DNA of 64,000 nucleotides from Niastella soli (GTDB lineage: Bacteria > Bacteroidota > Bacteroidia > Chitinophagales > Chitinophagaceae), in the NCBI RefSeq assembly GCF_017742245.1, contig NZ_JAGHKO010000010.1, positions 248,001-312,000 of the forward strand. Direction: 5' to 3'. The notes under the pieces are model-generated. The model ran no database searches. It was not told where the DNA came from and was given only the letters and a program-made list of their open reading frames with translations. Both the position numbers and the translations under genes were made by a program. This document shows, in pieces, positions 42,446 to 54,953 of this stretch (within the stretch, counting starts at the first letter, position 1; every line of letters starts with the position of its first letter).

Positions 42446-45400
42446 TTATAATAATGCTCTGATAGAAGCCCTTCCTATATGAACGATCCTGGATGTGCCC
42501 GGTTTACGTCCTTCATATTGCATACTGAACTCCAGGTTATTCATCAATCTTTTGGTAAGGTCCAGCGTCCATAAATAGTTCTTTCCTGGCTGTAACCCTT
42601 CCAGTATGATATATCCTGATGATGAATTTGGATTGGGCACCCCATCGTACGAAGTAAAAGAGATTTCTGAATAAGTGAACTTGGCATTTATAGAAGTGCT
42701 TTGTAAAATATTATACTTCACATCGCTGGTCAGTGAATTTGACTTCATTTTTTCCTGGCTGCCCTGCTCATTGTTTTTATCGCTGTACTTATATCCCACC
42801 CCCATTCTAAAATTGGTACCCTTTGTAAGGGTGAACCTGGGTTCGGCCGAATATTGTTTTATGAGGTAATTGCGGTTATCAAACTTGGCATTGGAAGTGA
42901 TCAGTTGATTAAGGCCCGACTTACCGGTTAACTCCAATGCAAACATTTTGGAAATATTCCAGCGGGTGCGTACCGTCCATTCATCCAGCTTATGGCTTTC
43001 ATAACCATAGGTAAGCAACGATTTGGCATCATTACGCGAATTGGTAACATCGAACCCCCATTTAGGGCTAAAGCGGTTAAACGAGAACGTGTTCACAAAG
43101 CTTTTGTTAAGCGTAAGCAGTGAGGTGTCGTTCAGGGGCGCCTTGAATGGGTTGAACTGCACCAACTGATCTGCCACCTCTTTTTTATTGATCTGCAGCG
43201 ATGACTGCAGGTTTATTTTTGAGATGAACTTGCGCACACCAGTTGCTTTGGCCAGGTTAATAGCGGCCCGTGGATTCAGGTTAATGCTGTAATTAAAGGT
43301 ATTGTAGCTGGCTTTTACATATACATTGGAAGGGGTAAAAATGCGAATGAATTTTGCCTGGTCCTGGAACAGGGCTACTTCAAATTCATTTAACTGCTGG
43401 ATACCATCGCTGTTATAATCTATCCAGGTGTACTGGCCCTGTCCGGCCGGAACTTCCAGGTAGGAATAATCCCGTTTTTGCTCCTGCCCCGCCCCTACTT
43501 CATACAACAGGTTTCCCGTCATTAAGCCGTTCATTACATTTACCTGGTACTCGGCCCGCCCTAACAAACTTTCTTCCGGCAACTGACCAGTCAACGTACT
43601 ATCAAGTACCTGCAGTTTACGATAAGTGCTCGTAAACCGGAACTGGTGCCGCGGGTCTTTGGTCAGATCACCCGTCAGGGTTACGTTCTGGCTACGGTCG
43701 GTTTTTACCAAACTTTCAAATAAGGGATATGAATTGGTACGGGTAAACCAGTTTACGCCCCAGTGATTGGGATTGCTGGGGTTTGATTTTAAATAGGCAG
43801 ACGCATTGGTAAAAGAAAAACTTTGCGGCTCCATGGTATTGTCGAGCTTATCGCGAATAGCATTATGCTCCACTGCATAAGCTCCGCCTATGATGTAATG
43901 TTTTAGTTTGGGGAACTGCCGGGAGATAGAGATGGTAGGCCTCCAGAAATACCCCTTGCTATCGGTAGCATCAATATTAGAGATCGTGAACTGGTTGTTG
44001 AACATCCACCCTTTAATATCCTGAACGTGTGTAACGCTGTGTCGCAATCCGGTAAATGAAGAGCCGCGGTTGTATTCAGTGAACTGATACCGCAATGAAT
44101 TATTTTTTTTGTCCGACAACTGCATACCGGCAGTTACTATATTCTCATTTACCGGGGTGGTCAATAAAAGCGGAAGCCCCCAGTCGCGGGTAAACTCAAT
44201 ATTTCTTAACCGTTCCAGTGGTTTAAACCGGGAATCTACATACTCATACCCCAGGTCGGTGGTGAATTTCATTTCTTTTTTCGACCCTTTAACAGGAATG
44301 GTATTCTTGAAATCTACTTTGGCCGCATAGCCCCGGTCATTGTCTTTATCAATATTTGAAAACGTGTTTACATCATAATTACTGGTAGCTACTTCGGTAT
44401 TCAACACCATATTCTTTGTGATGTTGTATTCAACCCCCATGTTGGCCACCTGCTGCTTTTTGGGGGTTACCAAAAACATAGCCGGTTCAAAGTTACCCTG
44501 CTTTACGCCATTCACCGGTTGTACCCAACGATATACTTTTCCATTGGCCCCATTGAGATCGGGAATGTAGTTTCCCTGATTAACGCCAACTTCAACAAAC
44601 GAAAGGGAGTATTTGGCGTCGTCGGGATTGGTGGAATATACAAACACGGAGTCATGGTTCCCACCGTTGTAAACAGTATCGATCTTTTTATACTGAATAG
44701 TGCCAGTCTTAAATGTATCTATGGCCGCATAAGGATAGTACGCCTGGTTTATACTGTCGCCCAGGTTCCTTAAAAAGTTCTTTTGATCGGCATCCAGGCT
44801 TTGATTGATGGGCGAGCTTTTAGCATCGGAATTACTAAAATAGCCCAGCTTTAATTTTACCTTCCGGTTAAAATCGGTTTCATTGGTCACATAAATATTC
44901 GAGTTCAGGTAATTGCGGTCGGCGTATTCAAACTCCACTACTATCCGCTTGTCTTTGGTGACCATCTGTTTGGGGGTGAACGAAATTTCCGCCGTATTGT
45001 AATTGATCACATAGTCCCTGTCTTCCCCACGCTGCATTAATACGCCATCAATGTATACCCGCTCTGTATTGGCCAACACCACAAAATAAAATTCGTTATT
45101 GGCCCCCTGTAAACGATAAGGTCCCTGATTGCCTTCCTGTACTGTTAAGGTATTACGGGTGAATTTACCTTTAGCAATGGACCCGCTGACCATGGTCTTG
45201 TTTATAATGCTATCGGTAATAGCGGCAGTGGTTTCAAACGCCACCCCCTGCAGGCGTTTATAAAAACTGAGGAAATAGCTTTGTTGCTGTCTGATGTCGA
45301 TATCGCCCAGGCTTAGCTGCCAGTTCTTTTTCTTAAACTGTAGAAAAATGCGGTCAAACTCATTCAGCTGTTGCGTGGTGCCATCGGGTTGTATGGGAAT

Positions 45401-45958
45401 GTTGTTATCGGTAATGGCGGCCACAATTTCAATACTATCGGCCAGGTAACCGCTCAGCTGTAGGTTCAGGTTACTGGTAAACACGGCATCCTGGCTATTA
45501 CCAAAGGAAATACCGCGGCCAAAGCTACCGTTGTAATTGATATTCCCGAAGTTGAAAAAGCCATCGCCTGCCCCTCCTATTCCCACGTAATCGGGCACAA
45601 AGGGCTGCCCCATAAAATTGTTCATGATGCTGTCATACTGCATACGGCTCACCGCGGCGTTCAGGCGGGTCCTGAAAACCCGGTAATGAATGATCACACT
45701 ATCGAGCGGGGGCAACTGTTTCCAGGTGAGGCGGGCATTTACAAAGTCAATCTCGTACAGGCTATCGGGAATACCAGCGATGCGAACGGTACCGGGTACC
45801 AGGCTCAGGCTATCGAGTTGTATGGCGGGTTGTTTGGCGGAAACCACCTTTTTACGCAGGTTCGACCCTGGCGTACCGGAACGCGGAGACTGGGCAACAG
45901 CCAGCAGCCAGCCAATACAAAAACAAAAGCACAGTATCAGGTTCTTCCCGATCAACAA
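42446..45958 (-). CDS. Large outer-membrane/cell-surface protein (SprA-like pattern), TTG start
   Basis: The 1170-residue product has a signal peptide of about 23 residues ending AVAQ. Only TTG codons are available as starts: the frame is open from 45985 to the first TTG at 45958 without an ATG or GTG. Part of the N-terminal half has modules like VYIDGVLMQRGEDRDYVINY followed by EISFTPKQMVTKDKRIVVEFEY, a pattern seen in SprA-type and other large Bacteroidota surface proteins. The C-terminal half is rich in alternating strands and probably forms a barrel. Function is unknown. It may relate to secretion or gliding, but that is inference. Confidence 0.75.
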   Translation of the reverse strand: MLIGKNLILCFCFCIGWLLAVAQSPRSGTPGSNLRKKVVSAKQPAIQLDSLSLVPGTVRIAGIPDSLYEIDFVNARLTWKQLPPLDSVIIHYRVFRTRLNAAVSRMQYDSIMNNFMGQPFVPDYVGIGGAGDGFFNFGNINYNGSFGRGISFGNSQDAVFTSNLNLQLSGYLADSIEIVAAITDNNIPIQPDGTTQQLNEFDRIFLQFKKKNWQLSLGDIDIRQQQSYFLSFYKRLQGVAFETTAAITDSIINKTMVSGSIAKGKFTRNTLTVQEGNQGPYRLQGANNEFYFVVLANTERVYIDGVLMQRGEDRDYVINYNTAEISFTPKQMVTKDKRIVVEFEYADRNYLNSNIYVTNETDFNRKVKLKLGYFSNSDAKSSPINQSLDADQKNFLRNLGDSINQAYYPYAAIDTFKTGTIQYKKIDTVYNGGNHDSVFVYSTNPDDAKYSLSFVEVGVNQGNYIPDLNGANGKVYRWVQPVNGVKQGNFEPAMFLVTPKKQQVANMGVEYNITKNMVLNTEVATSNYDVNTFSNIDKDNDRGYAAKVDFKNTIPVKGSKKEMKFTTDLGYEYVDSRFKPLERLRNIEFTRDWGLPLLLTTPVNENIVTAGMQLSDKKNNSLRYQFTEYNRGSSFTGLRHSVTHVQDIKGWMFNNQFTISNIDATDSKGYFWRPTISISRQFPKLKHYIIGGAYAVEHNAIRDKLDNTMEPQSFSFTNASAYLKSNPSNPNHWGVNWFTRTNSYPLFESLVKTDRSQNVTLTGDLTKDPRHQFRFTSTYRKLQVLDSTLTGQLPEESLLGRAEYQVNVMNGLMTGNLLYEVGAGQEQKRDYSYLEVPAGQGQYTWIDYNSDGIQQLNEFEVALFQDQAKFIRIFTPSNVYVKASYNTFNYSINLNPRAAINLAKATGVRKFISKINLQSSLQINKKEVADQLVQFNPFKAPLNDTSLLTLNKSFVNTFSFNRFSPKWGFDVTNSRNDAKSLLTYGYESHKLDEWTVRTRWNISKMFALELTGKSGLNQLITSNAKFDNRNYLIKQYSAEPRFTLTKGTNFRMGVGYKYSDKNNEQGSQEKMKSNSLTSDVKYNILQSTSINAKFTYSEISFTSYDGVPNPNSSSGYIILEGLQPGKNYLWTLDLTKRLMNNLEFSMQYEGRKPGTSRIVHIGRASIRALL

Positions 45959-46101
45959 CCTAGTTAGATTTTTTATGGCACCTTTTCAAGAGAGGGCTTA
46001 CGGTTCCTGTTGAAAAGATGTGGTTTGGTAACCATAGCGCTTAAAGTTAGCATTTATTGCATGAACTGGAATTTTATCGATCTGTAACCAGGTTGAATCG
46101 A

Positions 46102-46824
46102 TCATTTTACGGCAGCATGACTTAAAACGTAGTTTGACCGGGACTTTTGGAGGGTGAGCCCATTTACCTTTTCGCAGCGCAGGCCATTGCTGGCGGCGAT
46201 GGCGCGAATGGTTTCTTCGGAAAAAAGGAGCAGTTTGTTCTGCTTTGAAATTTTCCGGTAATCTGAGAACATCAGGTAAGAGATGAATCCAACAAAGGCC
46301 CCTATTCTACCCTTTCTAATACAATGCATAAGGAGCGAAAAAGCATCTTTGATGGAAGAGGTGTTTTCATCCAGCACATCGGCAATAATGAGTTTACCGG
46401 ACGCTTTTAAATACCCGCGAAGCAGGTCGATCACCTCATCGAGGTCGTTCGAACTTTTAAAGTATTGTATGATGCTTAAAAGCAGGATGTAATCGAATTG
46501 CCTGCCGCTCAACTGTTCTTCCAGGATCTTTTTATTGTCGGCGGTGTTGGTAGTGATGACCATGAATTGGCCACCGGGATGATTTTTACGGCATTCGGCG
46601 ATAAAGAAATCATTGATATCGGCCCCTGTGATCTTACTATCCCTGCCGGCCAGGGAATCGGCCACAAAACCGGGACCACACCCATAATCGAAAATTTCGT
46701 CGGTTGGCTTCAGTGAATATTGTTTCTCAAACTTCGAAACAAAATAACTGGTAGCCATTTTCATGACCGCATAAAACGACTGCCGTTGATCTTGCCAGAA
46801 ATTCCCCCAGCCAGTTGTGCTCAT
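46102..46824 (-). CDS. Class I SAM-dependent methyltransferase
   Basis: This 240-residue protein has motif I IFDYGCGPGFVADSL (near residue 43-57) and the acidic motif II ITGADINDFFI. It has a DYILLLSIIQYFKSSNDLDEVIDLL stretch, and KLIIADVLDENTSSIKDAF as in ubiquinone/menaquinone-like and small-molecule methyltransferases. The substrate is unknown. The start is the ATG at 46824. It lies between the ABC-F gene and the large surface protein gene on the same strand, about 140 bp upstream of the latter's downstream side and not obviously in an operon. Confidence 0.85.
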   Translation of the reverse strand: MSTTGWGNFWQDQRQSFYAVMKMATSYFVSKFEKQYSLKPTDEIFDYGCGPGFVADSLAGRDSKITGADINDFFIAECRKNHPGGQFMVITTNTADNKKILEEQLSGRQFDYILLLSIIQYFKSSNDLDEVIDLLRGYLKASGKLIIADVLDENTSSIKDAFSLLMHCIRKGRIGAFVGFISYLMFSDYRKISKQNKLLLFSEETIRAIAASNGLRCEKVNGLTLQKSRSNYVLSHAAVK

Positions 46825-46886
46825 ATGTGTACGTTAGATAGGTGTCTGATTCCTAATTATCGAGTTCACTAAAGATAAGGGATATA

Positions 46887-46921
46887 AAATAAAAACCCCT
46901 CCCGAAAAGCCGGAAGGGGTT
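46887..46921 (-). terminator. Intrinsic terminator of the ABC-F gene
   Basis: On the minus strand AACCCCTTCC pairs with GGAGGGGTT (one bulge) and is followed by TTTTATTTTATA. It lies 22 nt after the ABC-F stop. Confidence 0.75.
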
Positions 46922-46943
46922 GAAAAATATTACCACTTTATAG

Positions 46944-48632
<1,689 letters not shown>

Positions 48633-48651
48633 TTATAGTACCAGATTACCC

Positions 48652-50157
48652 TTAAGGAACAATTTTATCGATAATTGCCTTAGCATCAACCACTAATACA
48701 GTACTATCCACCTTTTCGCCCGCACGGTCGTACTCCTCTTTACTGGGCCATTGCTTTACATAGAGATTTCTGCAAGCCTCCCTGTTGCCGGTTATTTCGT
48801 ACACCAGCTCTTTACTAAGGTGATTTGGCACCCAAACAAAGAAACTGCTGGGCACGCCATATTCATCCATGGAGTAATTAATATGGTATTTGTTGGCCAA
48901 AATATCCTCGGGCGGCTGAATAAAATGAATGGTTGTCATTTTCGGGGTATAATGTTGGCGGTAGTAATCTTGAAATGCCGCCGTTTCTGCCACCTGCGGG
49001 CGTATAAATCCCTGGTAAGAATTAAAGCGGGCGCACCAAACAAAAAATACAAAAATGGCCAGGCCGCCTATCTGCAATATCCGCGTGTTTTTTATGTAAT
49101 ACAATGCCATTTCAAAACTAAAGATGAACACGACCAGGTTCAATGCAAACATTGTTCTGTTCGAAGCATAGTTTTCCTCTATCAGCAAACCGGGTAAATA
49201 AGATATAACCCCAAAACCAAACAGTACAATAGTCAGGTGTTTAACAGCTTGCCACCTTTTTTCTTTGCCAAACCTTTTAAATGTCAGCAACGCCAGGCTT
49301 ACTACCGACAGTATATAGAATGCCAACGAAAAAAGGCTTCTTTCTTCAGTGAGCAGGGTAAACCGGAAGCTTCTTTCCAATGGCCGGGCCAAAAAGAACG
49401 CCAGCTTTATAAATGGATTTAAATACACTTTGTTGCGGGGGTCTTCCGGGATATCAGCCATGATAAGAAAGCTGGCTTTATATATAACAAAGTAAGCGGT
49501 ATACACGGCAAAATGGATGATCGCCCCCCTTAACAGTACCTTGTCTTTATTTTTATTTAAGGGGTTAATGAAAAACAGTAAAAAGGGGATCAGAAAACAA
49601 GCCCATGAGCCCTGGTACAAAAAGAGGATTGGAACGCCTAATAGCAAGGCAAGAATACCGGCCCCCAGGTACTTTTTAATTTTAAAATCCTCAGAACGAA
49701 GACTGTTTATAACAATGGCCCCCGCCAGCACCGATGCAGTGTGTGAGATCCAAAACTGTAAACAGGTAGCCCATTGAACGGACAGTAAAAAAGAGGGGTT
49801 GGTTATCAGGTATAAACAGGTAAAAAAAGGCAGGTATTTATACTGCGGCACATTTTTCACTTCCCTGTTAATGATAACATACCAAATCGGTAAACACAGC
49901 ATCCAGCCAAAGAGCGAGAACAATCGCATGTACATGATGCCATGTATGGAATCGATCATATTGAACAGCCAGCGCTGCAACGCTTCTGTTAAAAACCGGC
50001 CTTCATCTATGAACATATAAAAGCCAGGAACAGCCTTATATCCCCACAACTGTAAGGCCTCATCCATAAAAATGTAATCACTGTGAAAAAGTGGAAGAAA
50101 AATGAAAAGTAAACAAAGCAAGAGAATCCCTACCAGGTACAAATCTTTACGGTGCAT
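48652..50157 (-). CDS. GT-C-like polytopic membrane protein (copy 1)
   Basis: This 501-residue protein has about 11 membrane helices. The start is the ATG at 50157, and a TTG three codons upstream is rejected. The first loop carries DYIFMDEALQLW with acidic residues, as in GT-C glycosyltransferases or the GtrII glucosyltransferase group. A C-terminal soluble region (about 390-501) follows the helices. It resembles the neighbouring 504-residue protein over its whole length. It may add a sugar from a lipid carrier to a surface glycan, but that is inference. No other glycan genes are nearby. Confidence 0.7.
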   Translation of the reverse strand: MHRKDLYLVGILLLCLLFIFLPLFHSDYIFMDEALQLWGYKAVPGFYMFIDEGRFLTEALQRWLFNMIDSIHGIMYMRLFSLFGWMLCLPIWYVIINREVKNVPQYKYLPFFTCLYLITNPSFLLSVQWATCLQFWISHTASVLAGAIVINSLRSEDFKIKKYLGAGILALLLGVPILFLYQGSWACFLIPFLLFFINPLNKNKDKVLLRGAIIHFAVYTAYFVIYKASFLIMADIPEDPRNKVYLNPFIKLAFFLARPLERSFRFTLLTEERSLFSLAFYILSVVSLALLTFKRFGKEKRWQAVKHLTIVLFGFGVISYLPGLLIEENYASNRTMFALNLVVFIFSFEMALYYIKNTRILQIGGLAIFVFFVWCARFNSYQGFIRPQVAETAAFQDYYRQHYTPKMTTIHFIQPPEDILANKYHINYSMDEYGVPSSFFVWVPNHLSKELVYEITGNREACRNLYVKQWPSKEEYDRAGEKVDSTVLVVDAKAIIDKIVP

Positions 50158-50358
50158 ACTTAGCAAGCTTTAATACGGACTACTTTCGTTAATGTCTGAT
50201 TAACAATCGCCTTCTGGTTAACAATGATGTTGCGTATATAAAACCACTAATTATGACCTACCCCTATGTAATAGCAGGAATTCTTTTAATTTCAGCGAAA
50301 ACCAATAATATTTTAAGAAGGGTCTAATTCATTTCTAATGTACTACTTAAATGTTGTT

Positions 50359-51873
50359 TTATGGATTTATGGCCTCTATCAGTGCTGGCATGTTCACCAC
50401 CAGGGTGCTGTCGGTAACCCGTTCGCCAGAGTTGGTAAATGCGGCTTCATCCTTCCAGTATTTTATGGTCAACTGTTTGGCAGTTTCCCGGTTCCCTGTT
50501 TTTTCATATACCAGTTGCCGGGTCAACGGTTCGGGCACCCATATAAAAGCAGAGGAAGTGGACGGCACTCCAAATTCATCCATGGTCGCTTGAATATGGA
50601 ACTCTTTTTTGAACGCCTCTCTCGACGACATAATGAAGTATACCGTGGTGATGTTCTTATTATAATGCTGGTGTACGTAGTTTTTAACTGCCATGTATTC
50701 TTTGTGCACAGGTTGTAAAAACACCTTATTGAAGTTATACCAGCTGCTTACAATTAATATACCTGCAACGATCCCGGCAATTGCCAGGCGTGCCTGTTTG
50801 TTTTTTACGAGATACAAAACCATTTCGGCGCAAATGATAAATACGCACAAGTCGAGCGCAACCATGGTCCTGTTGGAGGGATAATTTTCCTTTACCACCA
50901 TAGACACCAGAAAGGATAGTACCAATGCCATCCCTGCAAATGCAATATGTTTCACCGCCAATCCCCTGTTCTTTTTCCCAAACCGGATAAAGGCCAGGAC
51001 CATCCAAGCCAACATCATTGCCTTGCCAACGAACCAGGACAATTTACGATCCTCATTCACGATAATGTTGAACCAGAAAGACCGTTCAAGTGGTTGCGCA
51101 ATAAAATAGGTTATTTTACCCAACGGGTCTTTAGTAATACCAGACCTGGGATCGCTGCCAAGATGTGCGATCACCAGTGAAAGCTTGAATAAAACGAAAT
51201 AAAGGGCATACAGCGCAAAATAGAACGCTATTCCTTTTATGAACACCGCGTCTTTACGGGTGGAAAATGCGCAGATATAATGCAACAAAAACGGGATCAC
51301 AAAGCAGCCAACCCCGCTTTGATAAGCAAACAACGATATCAGTCCAGCCACGATAGCACCAAGGGCCGGGCGTACAGGTACAGACCAAAAATTTTCTTTA
51401 TCCCTGATAGCCAGGTACCAGATGGCGCCAGATAATAACCCCGCCGTATTGGCAATGGCCATTTCAACACAGGAGGCCCATTGCACTATTATTGAAAATT
51501 GCAAACTGGTAACCAGGAACAGGCAGGTAAAAAAAGGCAGGTATTCATAAACAGCATCCTTGGCCACTACCCGTTTTATTATAACATACCATACCGGTAT
51601 ACAAACCAACCACATGGCCAGGGAAAATATCCTGATGAAGGTTATTTCGCGAATGGAATCAATTGCTGCAAACGATTTGGAGACCATCCATTCCGTGATC
51701 CATCTCCCCTGAATCCCAAACATCCGATAATTGCTTCCAGGCCTGTAATTCCAGAGCTGATCAGTTTCGTCTGTGTAAGCATATTCAGTAAAAAAAAGAG
51801 GATAAAATATAAGGAGCACAACAAGGAACAAAAAGCTCAACAGGTAGATATCTTTCCGCTTAAGACCCGTCAT
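50359..51873 (-). CDS. GT-C-like polytopic membrane protein (copy 2)
   Basis: This 504-residue paralogue of the preceding gene lies about 200 bp upstream of it on the same strand. Shared blocks include KRKDIYLL/HRKDLYLV at the N-terminus, the acidic loop EYAYTDETDQLWNY, RIFSLAMWLVCIPVWYVII, EYLPFFTCLFLVT, FFIAQPLERSFWFN-type text before helix 8, and VKENYPSNRTMVALDL. The C-terminal soluble part has the VWVPEPLTRQLVYEKTGNRE pattern. It has the same suggested role in surface glycosylation, unproven. The two copies differ most in the middle helices. Confidence 0.7.
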   Translation of the reverse strand: MTGLKRKDIYLLSFLFLVVLLIFYPLFFTEYAYTDETDQLWNYRPGSNYRMFGIQGRWITEWMVSKSFAAIDSIREITFIRIFSLAMWLVCIPVWYVIIKRVVAKDAVYEYLPFFTCLFLVTSLQFSIIVQWASCVEMAIANTAGLLSGAIWYLAIRDKENFWSVPVRPALGAIVAGLISLFAYQSGVGCFVIPFLLHYICAFSTRKDAVFIKGIAFYFALYALYFVLFKLSLVIAHLGSDPRSGITKDPLGKITYFIAQPLERSFWFNIIVNEDRKLSWFVGKAMMLAWMVLAFIRFGKKNRGLAVKHIAFAGMALVLSFLVSMVVKENYPSNRTMVALDLCVFIICAEMVLYLVKNKQARLAIAGIVAGILIVSSWYNFNKVFLQPVHKEYMAVKNYVHQHYNKNITTVYFIMSSREAFKKEFHIQATMDEFGVPSTSSAFIWVPEPLTRQLVYEKTGNRETAKQLTIKYWKDEAAFTNSGERVTDSTLVVNMPALIEAINP

Positions 51874-52056
51874 ATGGATGGCTATTGGTATTTAATTAAA
51901 AAAGGATACAAAAATAGTAAAGTACAGGTTTAACGGTTTGTTTGACCAGTTAACAGGACAGATTCGTTGCAAGCAGGAAAAAAAATAAGGCTGATAAGCT
52001 GACATGTATACACTACATGGCAGCCTATCAACCCTATCAACCTTTCTTGTTAGAAC

Positions 52057-52806
52057 CTATTTTTCTTCGGTTAAACCGGCGATTATATATTCTTTATTGA
52101 GGCGCGAAATATTTGTAACAGAGATCTCTTTCGGACAAACCGCTTCGCAAGCTTCGGTAAAGGTGCAGGAACCAAATCCTTCTTTATCCATTTGCTGAAC
52201 CATGTTCAATACGCGTGATTTGCGTTCAGGTTCACCCTGTGGCAACAATGCCAGGTGCGATACTTTAGCCGAAAGGAATAACATAGCTGAACTGTTCTTA
52301 CAGGCGGCTACGCAGGCACCGCAACCAATACAGGCAGCAGCAGCGAATGCAGCATCAGCTTTATCTTTCTCGATGAGCATGGCGTTGGCATCAACGGCAT
52401 TCCCGGTATTTACAGAAATATATCCACCAGCCTGTACTATGCGATCGAATGCGGTGCGGTCAACAACCAAGTCTTTTATAACCGGGAAGCTGTTTGCACG
52501 CCAGGGTTCTACTACAATGGTATCGCCATCTTTATAGGCACGCATGTGCAACTGGCAGGTTGTATTTGCTTGCCAGGGACCATGGGGGCGGCCATTAATG
52601 TACATGGAGCATGCACCGCAAATGCCTTCGCGGCAATCGTGGTCAAATGCAATAGGGTCTTTTCCTTCTTTTATCAGTCGCTCATTCAGCACATCAATCA
52701 TTTCCAAAAAAGACATTTCTGAGGAAATGTCGCTTACCTGGTAAGTCTCAAATCTGCCTTGCTCCTTGCTACTCTTTTGTCTCCAGACTTTCAGCGTAAG
52801 ATTCAT
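52057..52806 (-). CDS. sdhB: Succinate dehydrogenase/fumarate reductase iron-sulfur subunit
   Basis: This 249-residue subunit carries the three Fe-S clusters that pass electrons from FAD to the membrane subunit. The [2Fe-2S] ligands are in [15 protein letters not shown], and the C-terminal clusters in [15 protein letters not shown] and EAVCPKEI. The start at 52806 ([10 protein letters not shown]) follows homologues and is preceded by GGAG at 9 nt. An ATG five codons upstream is the alternative. It is the last gene of sdhCAB. Confidence 0.95.
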   Translation of the reverse strand: MNLTLKVWRQKSSKEQGRFETYQVSDISSEMSFLEMIDVLNERLIKEGKDPIAFDHDCREGICGACSMYINGRPHGPWQANTTCQLHMRAYKDGDTIVVEPWRANSFPVIKDLVVDRTAFDRIVQAGGYISVNTGNAVDANAMLIEKDKADAAFAAAACIGCGACVAACKNSSAMLFLSAKVSHLALLPQGEPERKSRVLNMVQQMDKEGFGSCTFTEACEAVCPKEISVTNISRLNKEYIIAGLTEEK

Positions 52807-52853
52807 ATTATAGTGCTCCATTATATAAACGTGTTAATTAGGGAATTTAAAAT

Positions 52854-54860
52854 TTATTTATAACTGCGCTGAGTTGGTTTTGCTACTTCAAAATTCAACG
52901 CTTCCGGGTGCAATTGCCAGTCGCTTTCGCCTTTGAATTCCCAGGCAGATACATAGCTGAACTGGGCATCGTTACGAGCAGCTTCGCCTTCATCGGTTTG
53001 TGACTCTTCACGGAAGTGGCCACCACAGCTTTCCTTGCGGTTAAGCGCATCTTTACACATCAATTCACCCAGCTCAATAAAGTCAGCGACGCGGTTGGCT
53101 TTATCCAGCTCGGGGTTCATTTCACTGATACCACCGGGGATACGCACATCGCTCCAGAATTCTTTTTTCAGCTGTTGAATTTCAACGATGGCTTCCTGCA
53201 GCCCTTTCTCATTACGGGCCATACCGCATTTATCCCACATGATCTTTCCAAGACGTTTATGGAAACTTTCTACTGATTGCGATCCTTTGATGTTCATCAG
53301 TTTTTCTATGCGGTCGCGAACATCTTTTTCTGTTTTTACGAATTCCGGATGGTCCAATGAAATGGCTTTGGTAGAGATTTCATCAGCCAGGTAGTTACCA
53401 ATGGTATAAGGAATTACAAAGTAACCATCGGCCAGCCCCTGCATCAGGGCAGAGGCACCCAGGCGGTTAGCACCGTGATCGCTGAAGTTGGCTTCACCCA
53501 GTGCATACAAACCAGGCACGGTTGTCATCAGTTCATAGTCAACCCACAAACCACCCATGGTGTAGTGCACCGCAGGGTAAATACGCATAGGTACTTCGTA
53601 TGGGTTTTCACCGGTAATCTTTTCATACATATCGAACAGGTTACCGTATTTCTCTTTTACCACATCCAGACCATGTTTGCGGATCACTTCAGCAGAAGGA
53701 TTGCTGATACCCAGCTTACCGCACTCGATCTTACCATAACGCTCGATGGCGTTGGCGTAATCGAGGTAAACGGCCTGTTTGGATGAACCTACGCCATAAC
53801 CGGCATCGCAACGCTCTTTGGCAGCGCGGCTGGCCACGTCGCGTGGTACCAGGTTACCGAAGGCGGGATATCTTCTTTCGAGGTAATAATCTCTTTCTTC
53901 TTCAGGGATCTCGTTTGGTTTGCGGTTATCACCCTGTTTTTTGGGCACCCAAATACGGCCATCGTTACGCAGTGATTCAGACATCAGCGTCAGTTTCGAC
54001 TGGTGATCACCACTCACAGGAATACAGGTGGGGTGAATTTGGGTATAGCAGGGGTTGCCAAAATAAGCGCCTTTGCGGTGTGCTTTCCAGGCAGCGGTTA
54101 CGTTGCTACCCATGGCGTTCGTACTTAAATAAAATACGTTACCATAACCACCGGAACATAACAATACGGCATGTCCGAAATGGCGTTCCAGCTCACCAGT
54201 GATCAGATTACGAACAACGATACCGCGGCATTTGGCTTCGCCTACTTCATTACCGGCTTTGTCTTTGTCCTTGATCAATACCACGTCCAGCATTTCGTGA
54301 CGGGTATACATGGTTACGTTACCCAAGGCTACCTGGCGTTCGAGGGCCTGGTAAGCGCCAATCAACAGCTGCTGACCGGTTTGGCCGGCGGCATAGAAAG
54401 TACGTTGTACCTGTGTACCACCAAATGAACGGTTGCTGAGCAAGCCACCATATTCGCGGGCAAGGGGAACACCCTGGGCCACACACTGGTCAATAATGTT
54501 AGCGCTCACTTCAGCCAGGCGGTGTACGTTGGCCTCACGGGCGCGGTAGTCACCACCTTTAATAGTATCGTAGAACAAACGGAAAACGGAGTCACCGTCG
54601 TTTTGATAGTTCTTTGCAGCATTAATACCACCCTGTGCGGCAATGGAGTGCGCACGGCGGGGAGAATCCTGAAAACAAAATGCTTTTACTTTATATCCCA
54701 GTTCGCCTAAGGAGGCAGCAGCAGAAGCACCGGCCAGTCCGGTTCCCACGATGATCACTTCCAGCTTGCGTTTATTAGCAGGGTTTACCAGTTTGCAATG
54801 TCCCTTATAATCAGTCCACTTCAGATCTAACTGCCCGGCGGGAATTTTTGAATTAAGCAT
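52854..54860 (-). CDS. sdhA: Succinate dehydrogenase/fumarate reductase flavoprotein subunit
   Basis: This 668-residue flavoprotein oxidises succinate. FAD binding is in [24 protein letters not shown] and the covalent flavin histidine region in [15 protein letters not shown]. The catalytic segment has [20 protein letters not shown], and the C-terminal part has [24 protein letters not shown]. The length is typical of Bacteroidota type-B SdhA/FrdA (about 640-670). It lies between sdhC (93 bp upstream) and sdhB (47 bp to the preferred ATG). Confidence 0.96.
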   Translation of the reverse strand: MLNSKIPAGQLDLKWTDYKGHCKLVNPANKRKLEVIIVGTGLAGASAAASLGELGYKVKAFCFQDSPRRAHSIAAQGGINAAKNYQNDGDSVFRLFYDTIKGGDYRAREANVHRLAEVSANIIDQCVAQGVPLAREYGGLLSNRSFGGTQVQRTFYAAGQTGQQLLIGAYQALERQVALGNVTMYTRHEMLDVVLIKDKDKAGNEVGEAKCRGIVVRNLITGELERHFGHAVLLCSGGYGNVFYLSTNAMGSNVTAAWKAHRKGAYFGNPCYTQIHPTCIPVSGDHQSKLTLMSESLRNDGRIWVPKKQGDNRKPNEIPEEERDYYLERRYPAFGNLVPRDVASRAAKERCDAGYGVGSSKQAVYLDYANAIERYGKIECGKLGISNPSAEVIRKHGLDVVKEKYGNLFDMYEKITGENPYEVPMRIYPAVHYTMGGLWVDYELMTTVPGLYALGEANFSDHGANRLGASALMQGLADGYFVIPYTIGNYLADEISTKAISLDHPEFVKTEKDVRDRIEKLMNIKGSQSVESFHKRLGKIMWDKCGMARNEKGLQEAIVEIQQLKKEFWSDVRIPGGISEMNPELDKANRVADFIELGELMCKDALNRKESCGGHFREESQTDEGEAARNDAQFSYVSAWEFKGESDWQLHPEALNFEVAKPTQRSYK

Positions 54861-54898
54861 ATCTAAAATTTCTTGTTTTTAAATTTCGTGAACGAACA

Positions 54899-54912
54899 CC
54901 GATCGTGATCGG
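54899..54912. repeat. Small palindrome CCGATC-GT-GATCGG
   Basis: A perfect 6-bp dyad lies in the sdhC-sdhA gap. It resembles the core of the TCCCGATC palindrome in RNase P RNA. Confidence 0.45.
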
Positions 54913-54953
54913 GAGGTCAATGGTTGAATGAATGAACGTCTTAACTATTGTTC

